Assembly (NCBI RefSeq): GCF_018138085.1
Contig: NZ_CP073105.1
Location: 4,712,001 to 4,776,000, forward strand
Direction of reading: 5' to 3'
Length of the DNA stretch: 64,000 nucleotides
From: Stutzerimonas stutzeri
GTDB taxonomy: Bacteria; Pseudomonadota; Gammaproteobacteria; Pseudomonadales; Pseudomonadaceae
Below, piece after piece: positions 9,370-17,540 of this stretch. The notes under the pieces are model-generated. The model made no database searches. It saw nothing but the letters and a program-made list of their open reading frames with translations, and was not told where the DNA came from. The translations under genes and the position numbers were made by a program. Position 1 is the first letter of the stretch; the number at the start of each line of letters is the position of its first letter.

Positions 9370-9915
9370 ATGTCGAAACATGCCCCCCCACTGCTCGGTC
9401 TCGCCAGGGCGATCGATGCGGTGAACGCCCGCTTCGGGCAGGCTTGCGCCTGGCTTACCCTGTTTCTGGTCATCGGTACCGCGGTCGTGGTCGTGCTGCG
9501 CTACGGCTTCGGCATCGGCGCCACCGCGCTGCAGGAAGCCGTTCTATACGCCCACGCATTGGTGTTCATGGGCGCCGCGGCCTGGGTACTGCAGCGCAAC
9601 GGTCACGTCCGCGTCGACATCTTCTATCAACGCTTCAGCCCCCGCTACCAGGCCTTGGTCGAGGTGCTCGGCACGCTGCTTTTCCTCCTGCCGGTCTGCC
9701 TGTTTCTCGGCTGGGCCAGCTGGGATTACGTGACCAACTCCTGGGCGACGCTGGAGAGCTCCAGCGAGACCGGAGGCCTGCATTTCGTCTACCTGCAGAA
9801 AAGTATCATCCTGATCCTGGTCGTCTGCCTGGCGCTGCAGGGCATCGCCGAAATCATCAAGGCTGGCTACATCATGACGGGTCGCCTGCCGGCCCCGGAG
9901 GTGAAGCATGGCTGA
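9370..9915 (+). CDS. TRAP transporter small permease (DctQ-type)
   Basis: A 181-residue membrane protein with four predicted membrane helices (around residues 25-47, 55-75, 93-115, 135-157) and the DctQ-type RNGHVRVDIFY segment. It is the accessory subunit of the TRAP permease and overlaps the start of the large subunit by 8 bases, so translation is coupled. ATG 9370 follows AAAGGA; frames further upstream would only add non-membrane sequence from the intergenic region. It is divergent from the binding-protein gene. Confidence 0.9.
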   Translation: MSKHAPPLLGLARAIDAVNARFGQACAWLTLFLVIGTAVVVVLRYGFGIGATALQEAVLYAHALVFMGAAAWVLQRNGHVRVDIFYQRFSPRYQALVEVLGTLLFLLPVCLFLGWASWDYVTNSWATLESSSETGGLHFVYLQKSIILILVVCLALQGIAEIIKAGYIMTGRLPAPEVKHG

Positions 9916-11284
9916 GCTGATGGCGATTCTCCTGTTCGTCTGCATCTGCGCAGCCCTGATGGCCGGCTACCCGGTCGCCTTTACCCTTGGCGGCGTGTCG
10001 CTGCTCTTCGCCGGCCTCGGCATCGTCACCGGCACCTTCGATGCCGGCTACCTGAGCGCCCTGCCCAACCGCCTGTTCGGCATCATGAACAACCAGACGA
10101 TGCTGGCCGTGCCACTGTTCGTCTTCATGGGTGTGATGCTGGAAAAGAGCCGGGTCGCCGAAGACCTGCTTGAATCCATGTCACGCCTGTTCGGCACGCT
10201 GCGCGGCGGCCTGGCGATCTCCGTGTGCGTCGTGGGCGCGTTGCTCGCGGCCAGCACCGGCATCGTCGGCGCCACGGTAGTGACCATGGGCCTGATGGCC
10301 CTGCCGACCATGCTGCGCCGCGGTTACGACCCGGCCATCTCGACCGGCACCCTCGCCGCCACCGGCACCCTCGGGCAGATCATTCCGCCGTCGATCGTGC
10401 TGGTTCTGCTGGGCGACGTGATGTCCAGCGCCTACCAGCAGGCGCAGCTCAAGCTCGGCATCTTCTCGCCGAAGACCGTCTCGGTCGGCGACCTGTTCGT
10501 CGGTGCATTTCTGCCAGGGCTGCTGCTGGTCGGGCTGTACATCCTCTACATCATCGGTGTGGCGATCTTTCAGCCGAAGAAACTGCCGGCGCTACCGCAG
10601 GAGGAGCTCGGCCCGATCGAATGGGGCAGGCTCGCCAACGCACTGGTTCCACCGCTGCTGCTGATCAGCGCAGTGCTCGGCTCGATTCTCGCGGGCTACG
10701 CGACCCCCACCGAGGCAGCCGCGCTCGGTGCCCTCGGCGCGATGATTCTGGCGGTGTACAAGCGCCAGCTCAACTTCGTCCAACTGCGCGAAGTCGCCTA
10801 CGGCACCACCGAAATCAGCGCCATGGTGTTCCTGATCCTCATCGGCGCCTCGCTGTTCTCGCTGGTCTTCCGCGGTTTCGGTGGCGAGGTGCTGATCGAA
10901 GACGTGTTCGCCCAGCTGCCCGGCGGCGTGCTCGGCGCCTTCTTCGTGGTGATGCTGGTAATCTTCCTGCTCGGCTTCATCCTCGACTTCATCGAGATCA
11001 CCTTCGTCGTCGTCCCGATCGTCGGGCCTGTGCTGCTGGCCATGGGCCTGGACCCGATCTGGCTTGGAGTGATGATCGCGCTGAACCTGCAGACTTCGTT
11101 CCTGACGCCACCCTTCGGCTTCGCCCTGTTCTACCTGCGCGGCGTGACCCCGAAATCGGTGCCCACCAGCACCATCTACAAGGGCGTCATACCCTTCATC
11201 CTGATCCAGCTGCTGCTCCTGGTCATCGCCTACCAGTTCCCTGGCCTGGTCACCTGGCTGCCAGAGCAGGTCTACGGCAAGTAA
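9908..11284 (+). CDS. TRAP transporter large permease (DctM-type)
   Basis: A 458-residue integral membrane subunit with about 12 hydrophobic helices. It carries out Na+- or H+-coupled solute uptake together with the small permease and binding protein. Family motifs include GGVSLLFAGLG near the N terminus, the ASTGIVGATVVTMG loop, GTLGQIIPPSIVLVLLGD, and LNLQTSFLTPPFGFALFYL near the C terminus. An insertion around residues 175-225, before FQPKKLPALP, is typical of the longer FcbT3-like branch. It is followed by a terminator. Confidence 0.93.
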   Translation: MAELMAILLFVCICAALMAGYPVAFTLGGVSLLFAGLGIVTGTFDAGYLSALPNRLFGIMNNQTMLAVPLFVFMGVMLEKSRVAEDLLESMSRLFGTLRGGLAISVCVVGALLAASTGIVGATVVTMGLMALPTMLRRGYDPAISTGTLAATGTLGQIIPPSIVLVLLGDVMSSAYQQAQLKLGIFSPKTVSVGDLFVGAFLPGLLLVGLYILYIIGVAIFQPKKLPALPQEELGPIEWGRLANALVPPLLLISAVLGSILAGYATPTEAAALGALGAMILAVYKRQLNFVQLREVAYGTTEISAMVFLILIGASLFSLVFRGFGGEVLIEDVFAQLPGGVLGAFFVVMLVIFLLGFILDFIEITFVVVPIVGPVLLAMGLDPIWLGVMIALNLQTSFLTPPFGFALFYLRGVTPKSVPTSTIYKGVIPFILIQLLLLVIAYQFPGLVTWLPEQVYGK

Positions 11285-11289
11285 TCCGG

Positions 11290-11321
11290 CAGACGCCCGT
11301 TGCGACGGGCGTCTGGCTTTT
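11290..11321 (+). terminator. Intrinsic terminator of the TRAP permease operon
   Basis: The stem CAGACGCCCGT/ACGGGCGTCTG with a TGCG loop is followed by GCTTTT. It begins five bases after the large-permease stop codon. Confidence 0.88.
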
Positions 11322-11344
11322 CGGCCAGGGGTTTCGGCGCGATC

Positions 11345-12607
11345 ATGAGCCACAGCCGCCAGCCCCGAGCCGTCATGCCCAGCCACCCGTTCAGCCTCTC
11401 GGAACTCGCCGACCGCTTTCAGCGGCTCGACGCGTTCCTGCTCCGCCATCAGGCATTGTGGCGGCCTCGCCCCTTCACCCACCGACGCCTCGACTGGGAA
11501 GCCGACCATCCAGCGCTAGCCGAATGGCTGCGCGGCCGCTCCCTGGCGCAAGCCGAGGCGGTACACAACCACCCGACCCACCTCACGGCTCCCGCTCCGT
11601 TTCCGCAGCTGGCCGCTCAAGTCGCCAGCCTGACCGAGCTGGAGCCGATAGCTCATGCACCGGACGCAGTGGCCGATCCTCGACAGTCTGTCGATGTACC
11701 CGGGCGCAAATGGCTGCAGATACAGGCTTTCGGTTCGGCGCTCAGGTTTCACGAGCGCCCGCAGCACTGGCTCGATTGGTGCGCCGGCAAGGGCCATCTG
11801 GGAAGGAGCCTGGCCCTGCATGGGGACGCGGTGACCTGTCTGGAGTGGGACCCGGCACTGGTCGAGGCCGGGCAGCGTCTCAGCGTGAAGCTGGGCATCG
11901 ACGCCGAGCACCGGCAGCAGGACGTCATGCATGACAGCGTGACCGCGCGCCTCGGCCCAACCGTAACCCCGGTGGCCCTGCACGCCTGCGGCGACCTGCA
12001 TGTGCGCCTCATCGAACAGAGCATTGCCTGGGGCTGCCGGCAGCTGGCAATCGCACCCTGCTGCTACAACCGCATCCAGGGCGACCACTACCGCCCACTG
12101 TCGAACCGCGCCGCGCAATCGGCCCTCTCGCTGTCGCGCGACGATCTCGGACTCCCGCTCAACGAAACGGTCACCGCAGGAGCCCGCGAACGCCGCCAGC
12201 GCGACCAGTCGATGGCCTGGCGGCTGGGCTTCGACCTGCTGCAACGTGAACTGCGCGGCGTCGACCAATACCTGCCAACGCCCTCATTGCCGGCAAGCTG
12301 GCTGAAGAAAGACTTCGAACACTATTGTCGGGATCTCGCAGCGCTGAAATCGCTACCCCAACCGGCGCCCCGGGACTGGCCTACGCTCGAAAGCCACGGC
12401 TGGCAACGCCTCGCTGAAGTACGCAACCTCGAGTTGCTGCGCGGGCTGTTCCGCCGGCCACTGGAGCTCTGGCTGGCCCTCGACCGTGCATTGCTGCTGG
12501 CGGAAAACGGCTACGCCGTCCATCTCGGCACCTTCTGCCCGGCCGAGCTGACACCGCGCAACCTCATCCTGGTGGCAGAGCTCGTCCACCCACACGCAAC
12601 CACTTGA
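11345..12607 (+). CDS. SAM-dependent methyltransferase (Methyltransf_32/PF13679 type)
   Basis: A 420-residue protein. The Rossmann methyltransferase motif I reads WLDWCAGKGHLGRSL (about residues 138-152) and is followed by LEWDPALVEAG. The segment ALHACGDLH...IAPCCYNRI is characteristic of the PF13679 methyltransferase family, which includes eukaryotic RRNAD1/METTL25 relatives. The substrate is not known for the bacterial members. ATG 11345 was chosen over an earlier in-frame ATG at 11300, which falls inside the upstream terminator; ATG 11375 is a further alternative. Confidence 0.8.
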   Translation: MSHSRQPRAVMPSHPFSLSELADRFQRLDAFLLRHQALWRPRPFTHRRLDWEADHPALAEWLRGRSLAQAEAVHNHPTHLTAPAPFPQLAAQVASLTELEPIAHAPDAVADPRQSVDVPGRKWLQIQAFGSALRFHERPQHWLDWCAGKGHLGRSLALHGDAVTCLEWDPALVEAGQRLSVKLGIDAEHRQQDVMHDSVTARLGPTVTPVALHACGDLHVRLIEQSIAWGCRQLAIAPCCYNRIQGDHYRPLSNRAAQSALSLSRDDLGLPLNETVTAGARERRQRDQSMAWRLGFDLLQRELRGVDQYLPTPSLPASWLKKDFEHYCRDLAALKSLPQPAPRDWPTLESHGWQRLAEVRNLELLRGLFRRPLELWLALDRALLLAENGYAVHLGTFCPAELTPRNLILVAELVHPHATT

Positions 12608-12639
12608 ACAAAGCCGTGCAAACAACTGGCAACAAACGG

Positions 12640-12667
12640 TTTACTCGCCGCGAGCAATGGCTATAAT
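12640..12667 (+). promoter_or_regulatory. Sigma-70 promoter of tRNA-Thr
   Basis: TTTACT (12640-12645) and a perfect TATAAT (12662-12667) are separated by 16 bases. The tRNA starts 16 bases after the -10 box. Confidence 0.7.
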
Positions 12668-12682
12668 GGCGCCCATCTTTTC

Positions 12683-12758
<76 letters not shown>

Positions 12759-12808
12759 CGAATACCAAGGCTTCCAGCCCGATCAAGGCTGATGCCGACG
12801 CAGGCTAG

Positions 12809-12830
12809 CGTAACAAGCCACGTAACAAGC
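12809..12830 (+). repeat. Pair of CGTAACAAGC decamers (putative integrase arm sites, left)
   Basis: CGTAACAAGC occurs at 12809-12818 and 12821-12830, in the same orientation and 12 bases apart. The identical decamer occurs twice next to attR (47256-47265 and 47309-47318). The placement on both sides of the recombined site suggests arm-type binding sites for the integrase. Confidence 0.6.
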
Positions 12831-12905
12831 AGGACCGACGCGTACATGCGCGTGCGCCCCACACGTGAGGCTGTTTTCTCAGGTAGTGGGGGGTCTGCAG
12901 AAAGA

Positions 12906-13115
12906 GTAATTTCCGTAACATCGACCGGGAAACGGGCGCAAAGCCCTGATCTGCAAGGCTTTTCCGGCGATGGGAAAAGGTAACTTCCAAGTAACATAAA
13001 GGTAATCTGGTTACTCTTTTATAGGGTGATATCGGGCCTCTAAAAAAGCCTTGAAAATCAGCACCTTAGAAAAAATTACCTTTTTGATTACCTCTAAGTT
13101 ACCTCCCTTTGTAAT
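12906..13115. repeat. Cluster of ten GTAAY words in both orientations
   Basis: GTAAT or GTAAC occurs at 12906, 12915, 12980, 12991, 13002 and 13111. The reverse forms (GTTAC or ATTAC) occur at 13010, 13075, 13087 and 13098. The middle forward copies and the following reverse copies face each other. Such density in 210 bases suggests binding sites for a phage DNA-binding protein (excisionase/Cox or accessory integrase sites), but none is identified. Confidence 0.4.
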
Positions 13116-13358
13116 CTCAGAAGCCCCGAACGACGCGGCCTCCAGGGTCGCTCTGCAACCAGATTGCAGAAATTACTCTTTCTGAAAATCGCCCCCCATA
13201 AGCCCATCCCCCGGATACAGCTCGGGAGCGTCCAGAACCGCTCTTCCTGCAGGGAAACGCAGGGTTTTGCTCTACCTCATACCCAGCCATCAGCCCACTG
13301 CCTGGGCCGCATAGAGCTGTCCGCAGGCGCGCAGAAAAAAAGACACATTTAGCCCGGG

Positions 13359-13377
13359 GGCGTGGCGGGGGGACGAG
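13359..13377. other. Putative cos (cohesive-end) site, P2/186-like
   Basis: GGCGTGGCGGGGGGACGAG closely resembles the cohesive-end sequences I recall for P2 (GGCGAGGCGGGGAAAGCAC) and 186 (GGCGTGGCGGGGAAAGCAT); the first 12 bases are identical to 186. It lies left of the portal gene, the position of cos in P2-like phages. The terminase (14746-16500 and 18552-19388) would cut here. Confidence 0.65.
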
Positions 13378-13438
13378 CGCGCGCGCCGGGTGCTGGATGA
13401 CTCCCGGCGGCGTGTCTGCCGCCGGGGTCTCCGGGTCA

Positions 13439-13540
13439 TCAACGAGGGATGAAGTAGGCGATGTTGCCGACGGTCATCAACCAGCGATGGGTTGTGCTGT
13501 CGACGGCTATGTCGCCGGGGAAGAGGATCATGCTGTACAT
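13439..13540 (-). CDS. Small hypothetical protein between cos and portal
   Basis: A 33-residue open frame (starts MYSMILFPGDIAV, ends GNIAYFIPR) preceded by GGAG about 8 bases before ATG 13540. It reads leftward like the portal gene but is separated from it by a terminator. I do not recognise it. The good ribosome site and position argue for a real gene; the short length argues for caution. Confidence 0.35.
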   Translation of the reverse strand: MYSMILFPGDIAVDSTTHRWLMTVGNIAYFIPR

Positions 13541-13642
13541 GTATCGTTCTCCGGTCAGGGGAGAGGTCACAGTCGATGTGAGGTGTAACTGTCCTGACTT
13601 CGTATTTAGTGGTGGTGGCCACCGAGCTGACGAATCCAGGCG

Positions 13643-13670
13643 AAAAAAAAGCCGCCTCATGGGCGGCTTG
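13643..13670 (-). terminator. Intrinsic terminator of the leftward portal/terminase operon
   Basis: On the minus strand the stem AAGCCGCCC/GGCGGCTT is followed by eight T residues. It lies just after the portal stop codon (13688). Confidence 0.88.
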
Positions 13671-13687
13671 CTTCGTGCGGGAGCGGT

Positions 13688-14746
13688 TCAGCTGACGGTG
13701 GCCGGCAGCTCATAAGGGTTAAACCGCACCACCTCCTCCCCCAGCCAATCGTTGATCTGCCGCAGCCGGGCCTGCTCCGGCTCCAGCTCGTTGACCGCCC
13801 ACACCTGGGACGCTTCCCGGATCGAACCGAAGCCCCCCGCGTTCTGCGGTACCACGCCCATGAGCTGAGGCGGGATGCGCAGCATCGCCAGCTGGTCGTC
13901 GCGGCTGATGTTCTTGATCGCACCGAAGTCATCCTTCGCCGCCACCTCGCTGATGGGGATCAGCTGCAACCCGTCTTTCTTGCCGTTCGGCGCGTACATG
14001 AACAGGTTGCGGAAGTTGCCAGGGCCCTTGCTGTTCTTCATCGCGTTACGTAGGTCGGTGACGAAGTCCTCGTTTTGCGCCGCGTCGGTCATGTACAGGA
14101 TGAAGCCGGCATGGCTGCCGTTCTGGTAGTACTTGCGCCGGAACAGCGTGGCGCTCTCGTTGAGCAGCGCGCTCTGCAGCGCCGGCAGCCACTCCGGCAG
14201 CCCGTAGATCTCTTGGTTGATATCCGCCACCCGCAAATGGCAGATGCTGCCGGTCTTGAACTCGTGCTCGTCCTTCCAGCCGCGCACCTGGTAGTAGGTC
14301 GCAAGGTCGGTACCGCGCCGCATGTACTTCGCCAGGCAGGGCTGCAGGCCGATCGCCTGGCGCAGCATGTTGTCGCGCTTCTCCAGGTACAGGTTGCCCG
14401 ACCAGCCCCAGTCCATGACGATTTGCTCGAAGGCCGCCCGGCTGAGCAGACGGTGCGGGATGAAGGTGCGGGCCAGCGCGTTGCGCTTGAAGATCAGGCC
14501 CGACTGTAGATAGACGCTCGCCTTCGACGACTTCGCCAGTCCGTCCAGCGAGACCGGCGGCTCGTACCAGCGGCCATTGGCCCAGCATTCCAGGTAGTCC
14601 AGGATCTCGCGGCCATCGAGCACTGGCATCGGATCGCCAAACGTGAAGGCCATCGACTGGCCGCCCTCACCATTGGCCAGCACCTCGCCCTCGCGCACCT
14701 GGTCAGTGGTGGCCACCTGCTGGTTACGGTTGCGACGTTTGCTCAT
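13688..14746 (-). CDS. Q: Phage portal protein (P2 gpQ-like)
   Basis: A 352-residue portal protein, close to P2 gpQ in length (344). Twelve copies should form the DNA entry channel of the capsid. Recognisable segments are FTFGDPMPVLDGREILDYLE near the N terminus, the KRDNMLRQ/YYQVRGWKDEHEF region in the middle and IPPQLMGVVPQNAGGFGSI near the C terminus. I chose ATG 14746 (MSKRRNRN) because it overlaps the terminase stop as ATGA; an upstream ATG lies inside the terminase gene. Confidence 0.95.
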   Translation of the reverse strand: MSKRRNRNQQVATTDQVREGEVLANGEGGQSMAFTFGDPMPVLDGREILDYLECWANGRWYEPPVSLDGLAKSSKASVYLQSGLIFKRNALARTFIPHRLLSRAAFEQIVMDWGWSGNLYLEKRDNMLRQAIGLQPCLAKYMRRGTDLATYYQVRGWKDEHEFKTGSICHLRVADINQEIYGLPEWLPALQSALLNESATLFRRKYYQNGSHAGFILYMTDAAQNEDFVTDLRNAMKNSKGPGNFRNLFMYAPNGKKDGLQLIPISEVAAKDDFGAIKNISRDDQLAMLRIPPQLMGVVPQNAGGFGSIREASQVWAVNELEPEQARLRQINDWLGEEVVRFNPYELPATVS

Positions 14747-16500
14747 CAGTAAATCTCCATGATGCCGGTGTTGGCCACGGTCTGGCCCTCCAGCGGCTCG
14801 TTGTGCAGTGCGTGGAAAAGCGCCCAAGCCAGATCGGCGTGGCCCGTGTGTTCATTGCGCCCGGCGGTATAGGTGAACTGGCGCCCTCCCGGCGTAACCG
14901 TCTTGCGGATGGCCATCAGCGACGACGCCAGGTCAGTCCAGCCGGCGTCGAATTCCAGCCGGCCCTTGCTGATCACGTCCCAGGCCTTCATCACCAAGCG
15001 CGTCTTCACCTCAGGGCTGTAGGAGAAAGTCTTCAAGCCCGGGAAGAACTGGCGCACCAGCTGCGCCACCGCGCTGCCCAGACCGGTGGTGTCGATGCCG
15101 ATGTAGGTCACCCAGTAGCGGCGCGTCACCTGGCGGATCGTCTCGGCCTGGGCGTTGAAGTCCATCCCGCGGAACTGATGCCGTTCCAGGACGCGGAACT
15201 TGCCGCCCGGTACCAGCGGTGGCGCCACTACGATCAGGCCGGCGGAATCGCCAGACTCGGCCGGGTCATAGCCCACCCATACCTGCCGATCGGCAAACGG
15301 CCGCATGGCCATCGGCTGGTAGTCCGTCCACACCGACCAACTGTCCACCATGCACGGCTGCAGCAGGTTGAGCGGGAAGATGCTCGCCCCGTCGTCGACG
15401 AACTGGCACATCAGCAGGTTCTGGAAGGCCGCCGCGTCGTACTCCAGGCGCAGCTCGTCGATATCGAACAGGTCGCAGCCACGCTCTTCGGCGTCCAGGA
15501 TGGTGACGATCTGCCGCCAGATCCGGTCCTCGCACAGCCGCCCCTGCTGCAGCACGTCGTGGCTCACATCCAGCTTGAGGTGCTTGGCCGCCGGCTTGCC
15601 CTTGTTGAAGCGCTCGCCCGTCCAGAACGAATAGGCCTCGTGCGCCATCGAGCTGGGCGTCGAGAAATAGGTGCGCCGGTACTGCTTCTGCATGGCCATG
15701 CCGCTGGCCACCTTGTTCAGCTCGTTGAACTTGAACGTCCAGAAGAATTCGTCGAAGTAGAAATTGCCGTGGTAGCCCTGGGCGGTGCGCGCATTGGTAC
15801 CTAGGAAGTGCATCTCGGCGCCGTTCGGCAGAATGATGGGGTCGCCGGTGAGTTCAACCCCGACCGTGTCGCGGGCGAAGGCCTGGATATACGCCTTGAA
15901 GATATGCGCCTGCGCCTTGCTGGCCGACAGGAAGATCTGGTTGCGCCCGGTGGTCAGCGCATCGATCAACGCCTCGCGGGCGAAGTAGAACGTCGCGCCG
16001 ATCTGCCGGCTCTTGAGAATGGCCCGAGTGCGCTGGTTACCTGCTCGGTACCAGTCTTTCTGGTAGTCGAAGCACCCGTCGAGGAACGCCTCGACGAGCT
16101 TCTCGACCATCTCCTCTGTGATGTCGTTGCGCTTGGGTTTACGCTTCTCCCCGGCGTTGCGCTTGGCCAGCTCCGGGTTGAGGTCGGTTTCGGTACCACC
16201 GTCCTGATAGCGCTGGATTCGGGCCTGCCGCTCCATTTGCCGGTGGAGCAGGTCGATCTCCTTGTAATCCGAGCCGCTCTTCGGTTCCTTGAGGATCAGC
16301 TGCACCAGGCGGGCCTCGGTTGCCGCCTGGATGCGCTCCAACGGCGTAGCCCGGTCCCACTCGTCCCGGGTCTTCCAGCTGTGCAGCGTCTTCTCCTTCT
16401 CGCCGAGCAGCTCGGCGATCTCGCAGACGCGGTAGCCCTGCCAATACAGGTGCTTGGCGTGGCGGCGGTGATCGGTAGGGAGTTCGACGATAGCGTTCAT
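14746..16500 (-). CDS. P: Phage terminase large (ATPase) subunit (P2 gpP-like)
   Basis: A 584-residue packaging ATPase. The N terminus has a helix-turn-helix (about residues 14-45, GYRVCEIAELLGEKEKTLHS). The ATPase core shows the deviant Walker A segment ILKSRQIGATFYF, then FYFDEFFW as Walker B. The C-terminal nuclease-like part has WVGYDPAESGDSAG and YIGIDTTGLG with the acidic residues expected of an RNase-H fold. Length matches P2 gpP (590). It has no Shine-Dalgarno sequence; its ATG directly abuts a late-promoter-like unit (16501-16566). It is translationally coupled to the portal gene. Confidence 0.96.
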   Translation of the reverse strand: MNAIVELPTDHRRHAKHLYWQGYRVCEIAELLGEKEKTLHSWKTRDEWDRATPLERIQAATEARLVQLILKEPKSGSDYKEIDLLHRQMERQARIQRYQDGGTETDLNPELAKRNAGEKRKPKRNDITEEMVEKLVEAFLDGCFDYQKDWYRAGNQRTRAILKSRQIGATFYFAREALIDALTTGRNQIFLSASKAQAHIFKAYIQAFARDTVGVELTGDPIILPNGAEMHFLGTNARTAQGYHGNFYFDEFFWTFKFNELNKVASGMAMQKQYRRTYFSTPSSMAHEAYSFWTGERFNKGKPAAKHLKLDVSHDVLQQGRLCEDRIWRQIVTILDAEERGCDLFDIDELRLEYDAAAFQNLLMCQFVDDGASIFPLNLLQPCMVDSWSVWTDYQPMAMRPFADRQVWVGYDPAESGDSAGLIVVAPPLVPGGKFRVLERHQFRGMDFNAQAETIRQVTRRYWVTYIGIDTTGLGSAVAQLVRQFFPGLKTFSYSPEVKTRLVMKAWDVISKGRLEFDAGWTDLASSLMAIRKTVTPGGRQFTYTAGRNEHTGHADLAWALFHALHNEPLEGQTVANTGIMEIY

Positions 16501-16566
16501 GGCGCCGATGCTGCCGCTCGCGCGCGCGAGCCCCTACCGGCGCGTCCTGTATCGCTCTGTCCTACA
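16501..16566. promoter_or_regulatory. Divergent late promoter with Ogr-type palindrome (P / O)
   Basis: A TGT-N13-ACA site (TGTATCGCTCTGTCCTACA, 16548-16566) lies between the divergent terminase and scaffold genes. Read leftward, the 47 bases from the site to the terminase ATG match closely, over their last 29 bases, the 47 bases between the 23218 site and the gpV ATG. P2-type activators bind TGT...ACA centred near -55, which would put the leftward start at the terminase ATG and the rightward start near 16612. Confidence 0.65.
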
Positions 16567-16649
16567 CGCCAACCGCGTTGCCGCGCCCCCGCCGGGTGCC
16601 GACCATGCCCTCAACGAAAGGCCCACAGCCCCGGATTGAGGAAAGCCCC

Positions 16650-17510
16650 ATGGCCGCAAGCAACCCCACCGCCAAGAAGTACCGCAGCAAGTTCTTCCGC
16701 GTCGCCGTCGAAGGCGCCACCACCGACGGCCGCACCATCGAACGTCAATGGCTGGTGGATGCTGCCGAAACCTACAACCCGAACACCTACGGCGCCCGCG
16801 TCTGGCTGGAGCACTTCCGCAGCCTGCTGCCGGACGGCCCGTTCAAGGCCTACGGCGACGTCGTCGCCCTGAAAACCGAAGAAGTCGAGATTGCCGGCAA
16901 GAAGAAGCTGGCCCTGTTCGCCCAGATCGAGCCGACCGCCGACCTCATCGCCCTGAACAAGGCGCGGCAGAAGATCTTCACCAGCATCGAGATCCGCCCG
17001 AAGTTCGCCGACACCGGTCGCGCCTACCTGGACGGCATCGCCGTCACCGACACCCCAGCCAGCCTGGGTACCGAGATGCTCACCTTTAGCGCCCAGCACC
17101 CCGACGCCAACCCCCTCAAGGCGCGGAAGAACGACCCCGAAAACCTGTTCTCCGAAGCCATCGAAGTTGCCCTCGAATTCGACGAGGTCACCGACAGCGA
17201 GAGCAAGGTCGCCGGTCTGTTCTCCCGCGTGATGGAAGCCCTCGGCAAGAGCAAGGACAAAGCCGACAAGGACGACGCCCAGTTCTCCGAGCTGACCGAA
17301 GCGGTTGAGGCCCTCGCCTCGCACGCCCAGGAACAGGGCGCAGCCTTCACCGCAGAACAGAAGGCTCGCCAGGAGCTGAGCGCCAAGGTCGACAAGCTCG
17401 AAACCGAGCTGGCCGACCTGGTCACGCGCCTCAGCGATACCGAGGACCACAGCCAACAGCAGCGCCCACCCGCCACCGGCGGCGACGGCAAAGCCTTGGC
17501 CAAGTTCTGA
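16650..17510 (+). CDS. O: Capsid scaffolding protein/protease (P2 gpO-like)
   Basis: A 286-residue protein whose N-terminal half fits the P2 gpO serine protease, and whose C-terminal half (about 165-286) is charged and helical like a scaffold (long EALASHAQEQGAAFTAEQKA stretch). By alignment with gpO, D26, H55 (LEHFRS) and S112 (FTSIEIRPKF) would be the catalytic triad. It directs procapsid assembly and cleaves itself and the capsid protein. ATG 16650 has GAGGAAA upstream. It is the first gene of the rightward late operon. Confidence 0.93.
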   Translation: MAASNPTAKKYRSKFFRVAVEGATTDGRTIERQWLVDAAETYNPNTYGARVWLEHFRSLLPDGPFKAYGDVVALKTEEVEIAGKKKLALFAQIEPTADLIALNKARQKIFTSIEIRPKFADTGRAYLDGIAVTDTPASLGTEMLTFSAQHPDANPLKARKNDPENLFSEAIEVALEFDEVTDSESKVAGLFSRVMEALGKSKDKADKDDAQFSELTEAVEALASHAQEQGAAFTAEQKARQELSAKVDKLETELADLVTRLSDTEDHSQQQRPPATGGDGKALAKF

Positions 17511-17540
17511 CCCATCACCAGCGCCCACTCGGAGCACACC

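Larger units (their letters stand above)
12759..13438. other. Prophage left arm without protein genes
   Basis: About 680 bases between attL and the first small leftward gene. I see no credible coding frame. It holds two integrase-type decamers (12809-12830), a cluster of GTAAY words (12906-13115) and a P2-like cos sequence (13359-13377), so it looks like the attachment/packaging region of the phage. The middle (about 12970-13120) is visibly richer in A and T than the rest of the prophage. Confidence 0.7.
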
